A stretch of DNA of 5,134 nt from Actinomycetota bacterium (lineage in GTDB: Bacteria > Actinomycetota > Actinomycetes > Nanopelagicales > Nanopelagicaceae), in assembly GCA_947488645.1 (NCBI GenBank), contig CANLAC010000087.1, positions 1 to 5,134 on the forward strand, written 5' to 3'. A model generated the notes under the pieces. That model was not told the origin of the DNA. It worked only from the letters and a program-made list of their open reading frames with translations, and did no database searches. The stretch's first letter is position 1, and the number at the start of each line of letters is the position of its first letter. Both the position numbers and the translations under genes were made by a program. Positions 1 through 5,134 of the stretch are shown here, in pieces.

Positions 1-65
1 GACATACAAGCAGCATGGGTGGCTCCTAGATAACCGCAGCCAACAACCGAGAGAGTTAAAGTCAT
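1..65 (-). CDS. ugd: UDP-glucose 6-dehydrogenase, N-terminal fragment (cut by the window edge)
   Basis: Only the first 21 codons are present; the gene runs off the left edge. They read MTLTLSVVGCGYLGATHAAC and one more Met. This is the beta-strand plus glycine loop of a Rossmann NAD-binding fold (G9-x-G11-Y-x-G14), in the form typical of actinobacterial UDP-glucose dehydrogenases (GxGYLGATHAA). The known reaction oxidises UDP-glucose to UDP-glucuronate with two NAD+, in the cytoplasm, supplying uronic acid for surface glycans. The ATG at 65-63 is the only possible start, since an in-frame stop lies six codons upstream (complement of 81-83) with no start codon between. It begins 10 nt after the stop of the LCP gene on the same strand, so the two are probably one operon. 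I see no clear Shine-Dalgarno site. A GDP-mannose dehydrogenase-type relative cannot be excluded from so short a piece. Confidence 0.75.
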   Translation of the reverse strand, partial: MTLTLSVVGCGYLGATHAACM

Positions 66-75
66 GTGGGGGAGT

Positions 76-1191
76 TTACTTCAGAGCCCCGCAAGGGTTT
101 TCATCAGCGGTACGAGTCTTGAATTTATCGATCACAGTTGGAGTTGGCTTTTCACTAGAAGAGGCTGATGGAGATGGGGTTACTTCATCAATGAGGGGTA
201 AATCTTCACGTAAGCGATTGAAAAGTTCTGGAGCAAGTACTGGATCCCATGTAACAACTGAGCCAACACCAGGTACGCGAGCATTGGTATTTCCAAGTGG
301 AATAGTCAAAGTGCGCATTTTGCTGGGAGTAAGATTTTTCATTTGCTTTGCAAGAGTCAGTAAATCACTCTGGTTGAGTTGGGAATCAGTCTTAACTGTC
401 GCGATTGCTGCATTAAAGAAATTTACGAGTTTGATTGGGTTGAGCAGTACGCCAGTGCTTGTTACTTTTCTTAGAACTGCGCCCATAAATTGTTGCTGAC
501 GTTGCATACGTCCAAGATCGCCCATTCCATCAAAGTCACGTGTGCGAACATACTTAAGGGACTCAACACCATCAAGTGTGTGAACACCTGCTGCCAAAAC
601 TAAGTGGCTACCTGGATCATCGATGTCTCTCTTTGTGCACACTTCAATTCCACCAAGTGCATCAACCATTCCTGCAAATCCAGCAAAACCGATTTCAATG
701 TAATGATCGATGCGAACACCGGTTTCATTTTCGATTGTTTGGATTAGTAGCGGTGCACCACCCCAAGCAAAGGCAGCATTAATTTTTCCCTTAGCCGCAG
801 GAACAATTCTTTTTTTATCAAGAGATGACACATGTTCAGGAATTGTCACTAAAGAATCTCGTGGTATTGAGATTAGCGTTGCCTTATCGCGCGACTTAGA
901 GATATGAACAAGCAGCATGGTGTCAGAACGAGATCCTGCAGCTGTTGCAGTTGATCCAACTCGAAGTAATTTTCTTTGCTCTTTTGTTAAACCTTCGCGA
1001 GTATCTGAGCCAACGAGTAGATAGTTCAGGGCTTTATTTGGTTTATCGGGGCGATCTTTCAATGTACCGAATACATCGATTCGATCGATGGCTCCGCTTA
1101 CCTGACCTAGGCCCAACCAAGAAAATGCGGAGATAAGGACGACTCCCAGAGATAGTGAGGTAATAATCCGAATTGCCCGCGTTGATTTCAC
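76..1191 (-). CDS. LytR-CpsA-Psr (LCP) family cell-wall glycopolymer transferase
   Basis: This is a 371-residue membrane-anchored protein. A short basic N-terminus and one membrane segment (about residues 7-28) put the rest outside the cell. LCP landmarks occur in order: NYLLVGSDTREG (56-67), GSRSDTMLLVHIS (86-98), ISIPRDSLVTIP (108-118), KINAAFAWGG (136-145), the DHYIEIGFAGF region with VDALGGIEVC (162-185), and YVRTRDFDGMGDLGRMQRQQ (214-233). The Arg and Asp residues of these motifs (D63, R88, D90, R111, R216, R218, R228, R231) match the family's pyrophosphate- and metal-binding site. LCP enzymes move a glycan from undecaprenyl pyrophosphate to peptidoglycan or another acceptor. The tail is Pro/Ser/Thr-rich (338-352) and there is no separate LytR_C domain. 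The two cysteines, C185 and C367, may form a disulfide. The start is GTG (1191-1189); no start codon lies upstream before an in-frame stop. The family is certain, but the polymer it transfers is unknown. Confidence 0.95.
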   Translation of the reverse strand: MKSTRAIRIITSLSLGVVLISAFSWLGLGQVSGAIDRIDVFGTLKDRPDKPNKALNYLLVGSDTREGLTKEQRKLLRVGSTATAAGSRSDTMLLVHISKSRDKATLISIPRDSLVTIPEHVSSLDKKRIVPAAKGKINAAFAWGGAPLLIQTIENETGVRIDHYIEIGFAGFAGMVDALGGIEVCTKRDIDDPGSHLVLAAGVHTLDGVESLKYVRTRDFDGMGDLGRMQRQQQFMGAVLRKVTSTGVLLNPIKLVNFFNAAIATVKTDSQLNQSDLLTLAKQMKNLTPSKMRTLTIPLGNTNARVPGVGSVVTWDPVLAPELFNRLREDLPLIDEVTPSPSASSSEKPTPTVIDKFKTRTADENPCGALK

Positions 1192-1197
1192 TGTCCG

Positions 1198-1203
1198 AGA
1201 GTA
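1198..1203 (-). promoter_or_regulatory. Putative -10 hexamer for a leaderless LCP-ugd transcript
   Basis: On the minus strand the hexamer is TACTCT, which fits the actinobacterial -10 pattern TANNNT. Its last T is 7 nt before the G of the LCP GTG start, the spacing expected if transcription begins at the start codon itself. The gene has no Shine-Dalgarno site, which agrees with a leaderless mRNA. I see no good -35 box: the expected position reads ACCCGC and lies in the start region of the divergent gene. A six-base degenerate pattern is weak evidence, so the support is mainly positional. Confidence 0.4.
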
Positions 1204-1212
1204 CTTGAGCGA

Positions 1213-1218
1213 TAGCGT
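1213..1218 (+). promoter_or_regulatory. Putative -10 hexamer for the rightward glycosyltransferase-exporter operon
   Basis: The hexamer TAGCGT fits TANNNT. A transcript starting about 7 nt downstream would begin near 1225, leaving only about three bases before the ATG at 1228 and excluding the GTG at 1219 as the start. No Shine-Dalgarno sequence precedes either codon. A convincing -35 is missing; TTCACT at 1187-1192 is 20 nt away, longer than usual. It is separated by only nine bases from the opposing -10 candidate at 1198-1203, so the two promoters would compete for polymerase. Confidence 0.35.
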
Positions 1219-1227
1219 GTGCGGGTT

Positions 1228-2238
1228 ATGTCGACATCAGCTAACGCGTTATATGGCTCACCGAAACGAGAGATTTCGGTGATTCTGCCTGTCCTCAATG
1301 AGGAGAAGTATTTAGAGGATGCCGTGAAAGCGATCCTTGCTCAACAATACGATGGAAAGATTGAAGTAATTCTGGCTATTGGGCCATCACATGACAAGAC
1401 CCTTGAGATCGCACAGCGATTACACATAAACGATGCACGAGTTGTCATCGTTGAAAACCCAACAGGTCGAACTGCAGCGGGACTAAATCTTGCAATAGCT
1501 ACATCTCAGTACGGGATCATCGTTCGAGTTGATGGCCATTCAAATATTCCTAACAATTATTGCCAATTGGTTTCGGAAGTTTTGGAAAGTACTGGCGCTG
1601 TAAATGTTGGCGGCGTAATGGCTGCCGAAGGCCATTCTTTGTTTGAAGGTTCAGTAGCTCGTGCAATGCGCAGTCCACTGGGAGTTGGTGCATCCAGATT
1701 CCATACCGGTGGAGGTGCGGGAGAGGTAGATACTGTTTATCTCGGTGCATTTAGAAAAGAAGCATTACTTGCTGTTGGTGGCTTTGATGAGCGATTTACT
1801 CGCGCCCAGGATTGGGAGCTTAACTTCAGATTGCGACAAGCAGGTGGAGTTGTTTATTTCGACCCGCGGTTAGTTGTTACTTATCGACCTCGATCAACAG
1901 TTAAAGCATTAGCAAAGCAGTACTTTGAATATGGTCGTTGGCGACGTGTTGTCTCACGGCGTCATCAAGGCACAATTAATTACCGTTACTTAGCACCGCC
2001 TTTTACTGTTGCTGCAACGACCCTTTCATTGCTCTTGGGGTGGCTGGTTTCACCAGTGCTTTTAATTCCAGCCCTTATTTATGCTGTGTTCATTCTGATT
2101 GCATCAGTAGTAATTGGAAAAAGCATGGGTGAGATTCTGTGTTTACCCACAATCTTGCTAACAATGCATATTTCATGGGGGCTTGGATTTCTTACTTCGC
2201 CTAAGTCGCTAGCACCTGATGTAACCTTGAACCCGTGA
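1228..2238 (+). CDS. ExoA-like family 2 glycosyltransferase, membrane-associated
   Basis: This is a 336-residue enzyme counted from the ATG at 1228. An in-frame GTG at 1219 would add three residues, but the ATG fits the promoter candidate better. The GT-A fold starts with SVILPVLNEEKYLEDAV (17-33), the UDP-sugar-binding strand. RVDGHS (100-105) stands in for the DxD metal site, as the DAH-type motif does in ExoA relatives. TVYLGAFRKEALLAVGGFDE (169-188) and the acidic QDWELNFRLRQAGG (194-207) follow, then QYFEYGRWRR (231-240). Two or three hydrophobic segments lie at about 259-297 and 301-323, so the active site would sit at the inner membrane face. ExoA adds a glucose to a lipid-linked oligosaccharide in succinoglycan synthesis; donor and acceptor here are unknown. 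The stop overlaps the permease start by four bases (GTGA), which suggests translational coupling and a role in making the exported glycan. Confidence 0.9.
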   Translation: MSTSANALYGSPKREISVILPVLNEEKYLEDAVKAILAQQYDGKIEVILAIGPSHDKTLEIAQRLHINDARVVIVENPTGRTAAGLNLAIATSQYGIIVRVDGHSNIPNNYCQLVSEVLESTGAVNVGGVMAAEGHSLFEGSVARAMRSPLGVGASRFHTGGGAGEVDTVYLGAFRKEALLAVGGFDERFTRAQDWELNFRLRQAGGVVYFDPRLVVTYRPRSTVKALAKQYFEYGRWRRVVSRRHQGTINYRYLAPPFTVAATTLSLLLGWLVSPVLLIPALIYAVFILIASVVIGKSMGEILCLPTILLTMHISWGLGFLTSPKSLAPDVTLNP

Positions 2239-3062
2239 GCACTCCACTGCAGGTATATGAGCCATTTAAAGCTGGCCTGCCAAAACTTGGTCGTTACTGG
2301 AAATCCTTATGGTCCAGACGCACCTTCATCAAGGAGTACTCAAAATCTGAACTTCGGGAGCAACATTTTGACTCTGTATTCGGGCAATTGTGGCTAGTTC
2401 TAAACCCACTATTGCTTTCAGGGGTTTACTTTATTTTGATCATGATTATTGGTGGCGCTACAGATAGTGCGCGGTATGCACACTTAACCGCAAGCTTATT
2501 TCTCTTTTATTTAGTCGCAAACAGTCTTACTGGAGGAGTTAAATCCGTAACTGCTGGCCAACGCTTGATTCTGAACACCGCATTTCCTCGAATCATGCTG
2601 CCAATTTCTGCAGTGGTAATTGCAATCTTTAAGTTTCTTCCAACGCTGGTTGTCTTTGTAGTAATCAAGGCAATTGTTGGATCGCCATTTACAATTCAAA
2701 TGCTGTGGGCAATCCCAGTGTTAATGATTACAATTTTTCTAGCTCTCGCAGTGGCAATAACGATTTCCTGCATCAATGTCTATTTCAGAGATATTGCAAG
2801 TTTCTTGCCATACCTAACCCGAACACTTCTTTACCTTTCACCAATTCTCTATGAAGCATCTGCGCTAAAGCCAAGTCTTCGCGCGATTGAGATTGTTAAT
2901 CCTCTTTTCCCAATCTTGGATTCATGGTCACGCGCAGTTGTACAAGGAAAGGCACCTGAACTTTCAAGCATGCTTCAGGGCCTAGGTTGGGCAACAGGAA
3001 TCTTCTTTATTGGAACTTATTTCTTCTTATCGAGGGAGCGTGAGTTCGCTGTCCGTCTCTAA
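2235..3062 (+). CDS. ABC-2 type polysaccharide export permease (Wzm/TagG-like)
   Basis: This is a 275-residue membrane protein with about six hydrophobic segments (near 52-74, 84-104, 117-143, 152-180, 190-207 and 247-265), the usual size and layout of this family. Family landmarks are the cytoplasmic amphipathic stretch ending SVFGQLWLVLNPLL (47-60), NVYFRDI (181-187), SPILYEASAL (202-211) and NPLFPILDSWSRAVV (222-236), plus the short charged end REREFAVRL. It would form the dimeric channel through which an undecaprenyl pyrophosphate-linked glycan or teichoic-acid-like polymer is moved to the outer face. The start is GTG at 2235, overlapping the TGA of the glycosyltransferase. There is no Shine-Dalgarno sequence upstream, so translation probably depends on ribosomes finishing the preceding gene. 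The next gene encodes the matching ATPase. The family is secure, but the transported polymer is not known. Confidence 0.93.
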   Translation: MSTPLQVYEPFKAGLPKLGRYWKSLWSRRTFIKEYSKSELREQHFDSVFGQLWLVLNPLLLSGVYFILIMIIGGATDSARYAHLTASLFLFYLVANSLTGGVKSVTAGQRLILNTAFPRIMLPISAVVIAIFKFLPTLVVFVVIKAIVGSPFTIQMLWAIPVLMITIFLALAVAITISCINVYFRDIASFLPYLTRTLLYLSPILYEASALKPSLRAIEIVNPLFPILDSWSRAVVQGKAPELSSMLQGLGWATGIFFIGTYFFLSREREFAVRL

Positions 3063-3843
3063 TTCGCACCTTACAAATGAACTCGCGGTATCAATCCGTG
3101 GGGTTGGCCTTACCTACACAACATCAATTGATAAAAAGCCAACCCTTAAAGCACGTGTTAAATCACTCGGTCGTGGAAAAAAACAAACACGAATTGTTCG
3201 CGCACTAGATGACATCAATTTAGATGTTCAGTATGGACAAGTACTTGGTGTGATCGGAACAAATGGTGCTGGAAAATCCTCTTTAATGCGCTGCGTTGCT
3301 GGCATCTTGCCGCCATCACAGGGACGTATCGAGGTATATGGATCTGTAAGCACGCTGTTGGCTTTAGGCGTTGGCTTTAATCCTTCGATGTCAGGCCGAG
3401 ACAATGTATTTCTGGGTGGATTAGCTGCTGGAATGTCTCGCGAAGAGATAGCTGGCAACTTTGATGAGATTGCTGAATTTTCTGAGCTAGGCGATGCAAT
3501 TGATGCCCCAATGCGAACCTATTCATCAGGAATGTATGCACGCTTGGCCTTCTCAGTCGCCGCGGTTGTTCGACCAGATATTTTGATTATTGATGAGGCG
3601 CTCAGTACCGGAGATGCCAAGTTTAAGGAAAAGAGCCTGAACCGCGTTAAAGAACTTAGAAGCGATGATCGCGCTCTTATTTTAGTGAGCCATGCGATGC
3701 AAACTATCCGGGAAACATGTAACGACGTTGCTTGGCTGCACAAAGGAAAACTTGTTCAACGCGGTGAACCCAACGCTGTTATTGATGCATATCAAGAGTT
3801 CTTACACCTTGGAAAGAGCGCAGTAATTGATGAGGATTTTTAA
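3040..3843 (+). CDS. ABC polysaccharide exporter ATPase (Wzt/TagH-like, without C-terminal sugar-binding domain)
   Basis: This is a 267-residue nucleotide-binding subunit that powers the permease encoded just upstream. Counting from the GTG at 3040: Walker A GTNGAGKSS (73-81), the Wzt/TagH-type segment STLLALGVGFNPSMSGRDN (104-122) where the Q-loop is expected but without a Gln, ABC signature YSSGMYARLAFSVA (161-174), Walker B ILIIDEALSTGD (181-192, catalytic Glu 186) and the H-loop LVSHAM (215-220, His 218). All catalytic elements are intact. It ends soon after the ATPase core, so it lacks the C-terminal carbohydrate-recognition domain that some Wzt proteins use to choose capped O-antigens. 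The start is uncertain: GTG 3040 gives a 23-nt overlap with the permease gene, and a TTG at 3010 would add ten residues. GTG is preferred because it gives the shorter overlap and an MSSLSVS-type N-terminus. Confidence 0.93.
   Translation: MSSLSVSNSHLTNELAVSIRGVGLTYTTSIDKKPTLKARVKSLGRGKKQTRIVRALDDINLDVQYGQVLGVIGTNGAGKSSLMRCVAGILPPSQGRIEVYGSVSTLLALGVGFNPSMSGRDNVFLGGLAAGMSREEIAGNFDEIAEFSELGDAIDAPMRTYSSGMYARLAFSVAAVVRPDILIIDEALSTGDAKFKEKSLNRVKELRSDDRALILVSHAMQTIRETCNDVAWLHKGKLVQRGEPNAVIDAYQEFLHLGKSAVIDEDF
3811..3818 (+). promoter_or_regulatory. Purine-rich ribosome-binding site candidate for the SpoIID-domain gene
   Basis: GGAAAGAG lies inside the end of the ATPase gene, 8 nt before a TTG at 3827 and 11 nt before the ATG at 3830. 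It is among the better Shine-Dalgarno-like sequences ahead of a gene in this window and could support either codon. The two starts are adjacent and in the same frame, so the protein differs by one residue only. Confidence 0.35.
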
Positions 3844-5107
3844 GCCACTACTTCTGGCTATTTCAGTTGCACTGATATTGCCTTCGCAATCTTCTGCGAT
3901 AGATATTCCTGTCTCATTTCAAGTACAAGGCGCTGGCTATGGCCATGGTGTTGGAATGAGTCAAATCGGTGCACGTGCAAAGGCAATAGCAGGTGAAACA
4001 GCCTCTGCAATTATTTCCTATTACTACAAAGATGTTGCAATTGAGCCATTGGATGACTCAAAGATATTGCGTGTGAATATCGGGCATTTATTGACCTCTG
4101 CGAAAATGGCCACTGCAACACAAGATGCAACGATGCAAATCTTTAGTGGTGATATCGGTGATGCGCAAGACGTTGTTCCGCTGGCTGTTGTGCCCGTTAA
4201 AAGCTCCTTGAATTTTTCTATTCTTGGCTCAACTGTGTTACCTAGCATTGTCACAGGAAAGAAAACTGTAAGTATCCCTCGTAATCGAATCTTTACAGTT
4301 CGCTGGACTGGCACTCGTTATCTACCTGGTGTTGATGGCGTTATTTCCTTATCCCACACAACCACAACGAAGAAGTATCGTTACGGACAGATGCAGTTCA
4401 GAGCCGTTAAAGCAGCAACCCTTGGATATCGCATTGAAGTTACAAACTCAGTGCGCTTGTCCGATGAATACTTGTGGGGCATAAGTGAAGTGCCATCATC
4501 GTGGCCAGAGGCAGCTCTGCAAGCACAGGCAATTGCCTCTAGAACGTATGCAATGAGTAAAGCTGGAATCTATCGAAGCGCGTGTGATTGTGACCTTTAT
4601 GGTGAAATTTCTGATCAATCCTTTTTGGGTTATGCAAAGGAAATAGAAAAGGGTTGGGGACAGTTCTGGAAAGCAGCAGTTACCAACACTGCAGGCTTGA
4701 CCATCACTCAAGTGGGTAAACCAATCACCGCTTACTTTGGTAGCTCGACAGGTGGTTTAACAGAGACTGCTGTAAATGCCTGGGGAACGGAAAAAGCTTT
4801 CACGCAAACAGTTGCAGATGTTTCCAGCCTAGATCCTGTTCTAAATCCACGTTTTTATCGATGGGATCGCGAAATTACCCAAGCCTCTGTGGCGGCAGCC
4901 TTTTTGCTACCTGATGTCGTAACTCTTGAGATTGTTATGAAGAATGCAACGGGAACGGTTGGAACAATAAGGGCGACATCTAGTACTGGAATTCAAAAAA
5001 GTTTACGTGGTGAAACATTTAGAAGCCGAACTAAAATTCCATCTGCCTACTTTGATTTAGTTGGCATGCAAAATGCTGTTGAGCCCACCCCAAGTCCCAG
5101 TCCGTAA
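3830..5107 (+). CDS. Secreted SpoIID/LytB-domain protein, probable peptidoglycan lytic transglycosylase
   Basis: This is a 425-residue protein counted from the ATG at 3830 (TTG 3827 would add one). A signal peptide is visible: basic MRIFKP, a hydrophobic core, then SQSSA with likely cleavage near residue 23. Next comes GYGHGVGMSQIGARAKA (36-52), which in firmicute SpoIID sits at the C-terminal end of the domain. The main SpoIID block is DEYLWGISEVPSSWPEAA (212-229) followed by LQAQAIASRTYAMS; E220 aligns with the catalytic Glu of SpoIID. CDCDLYGEISDQSFLGY (252-268) and FGSSTGGLTE (303-312) follow. The tail ends in PTPSPSP. SpoIID cleaves glycan strands lacking stem peptides; that activity is inferred here, and the name implies nothing about sporulation. 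The gene overlaps the exporter ATPase by 14 nt, tying it to the polysaccharide export operon. The 122-residue stretch after the first motif (about 80-200) has no motif I recognise. Confidence 0.88.
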   Translation: MRIFKPLLLAISVALILPSQSSAIDIPVSFQVQGAGYGHGVGMSQIGARAKAIAGETASAIISYYYKDVAIEPLDDSKILRVNIGHLLTSAKMATATQDATMQIFSGDIGDAQDVVPLAVVPVKSSLNFSILGSTVLPSIVTGKKTVSIPRNRIFTVRWTGTRYLPGVDGVISLSHTTTTKKYRYGQMQFRAVKAATLGYRIEVTNSVRLSDEYLWGISEVPSSWPEAALQAQAIASRTYAMSKAGIYRSACDCDLYGEISDQSFLGYAKEIEKGWGQFWKAAVTNTAGLTITQVGKPITAYFGSSTGGLTETAVNAWGTEKAFTQTVADVSSLDPVLNPRFYRWDREITQASVAAAFLLPDVVTLEIVMKNATGTVGTIRATSSTGIQKSLRGETFRSRTKIPSAYFDLVGMQNAVEPTPSPSP

Positions 5108-5134
5108 TACAACCTCTAAGCAACCATCTAGAGA

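Noticed and set aside
68..90. GGGG and CCCC runs flanking the LCP stop, considered as a terminator hairpin.
   Set aside because: Only four pairs form, there is no T-run, and the next gene starts 10 nt after the stop on the same strand.
2..499. A long open plus-strand frame (about 166 codons) opposite the LCP gene.
   Set aside because: The translation shows no recognisable motif, and the minus strand here codes for well-conserved LCP and dehydrogenase sequence. It is a shadow frame.
1074..1090. A perfect inverted repeat CATCGAT-TCG-ATCGATG near the start of the LCP gene, considered as an operator.
   Set aside because: It encodes the residues around IDRID in frame, lies over 100 nt inside the gene, and a 7-bp arm pair of this kind is not surprising by chance in 5 kb.
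1200..1205. The palindrome AGTACT in the divergent spacer, considered as a repressor site.
   Set aside because: Symmetry does not extend convincingly past six bases, and it overlaps the minus-strand -10 candidate, which explains it equally well.
4024..4314. A 96-codon minus-strand open frame opposite the SpoIID-domain gene.
   Set aside because: It has no recognisable domain or ribosome-binding site and lies fully within a convincing coding sequence on the other strand.
5114..5133. CTCTA and TAGAG arms after the SpoIID-domain gene, considered as a terminator.
   Set aside because: A 5-bp stem with a 10-nt loop is weak, and no T-run is visible before the window ends. The true terminator may lie beyond the edge.

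Overview
The window is a compact piece of a cell-envelope polysaccharide locus. It most likely comes from a low-GC actinobacterium, and a freshwater acI-type organism (Planktophila/Nanopelagicus-like) is my best guess. The grounds are indirect: base composition looks to be in the mid-40s % GC by eye, starts are often GTG, Shine-Dalgarno sites are weak or absent, genes overlap tightly, and the proteins have actinobacterial flavours (a UDP-glucose dehydrogenase beginning GCGYLGATHAA, an LCP protein with a Cys pair, a SpoIID protein with its GHG motif at the N-terminus). No marker gene fixes the taxonomy.

There are two divergent transcription units. Leftward from about 1191 run an LCP-family (LytR-CpsA-Psr) glycopolymer transferase gene and, 10 nt after its stop, the first 21 codons of a UDP-glucose 6-dehydrogenase gene (1-65, minus) that is cut by the left edge. 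Rightward from about 1228 run four overlapping genes: an ExoA-like family 2 glycosyltransferase, an ABC-2 polysaccharide-export permease, its ATPase (Wzm/Wzt or TagG/TagH type), and a secreted SpoIID/LytB-domain protein. Each rightward gene overlaps the next by about 4, 23 and 14 nt, so they are almost certainly one operon. Only 27-36 nt separate the two units, and each has a TANNNT -10-like hexamer placed for a leaderless or near-leaderless transcript.

The genes fit a simple pathway. Ugd would supply UDP-glucuronate, the ExoA-like enzyme adds sugars to a lipid-linked glycan at the inner face of the membrane, the ABC pair exports the glycan, and the LCP protein attaches it to peptidoglycan or another wall acceptor. 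The SpoIID-domain protein would trim peptidoglycan outside the cell. The individual families are well known. The less ordinary points are the co-translation of a SpoIID-type wall enzyme with the exporter ATPase and the minimal back-to-back promoter.

The last 27 bases (5108-5134) hold no feature I can support. No RNA gene, mobile element, CRISPR array or rho-independent terminator was seen. I found no convincing evidence of a wholly new system.
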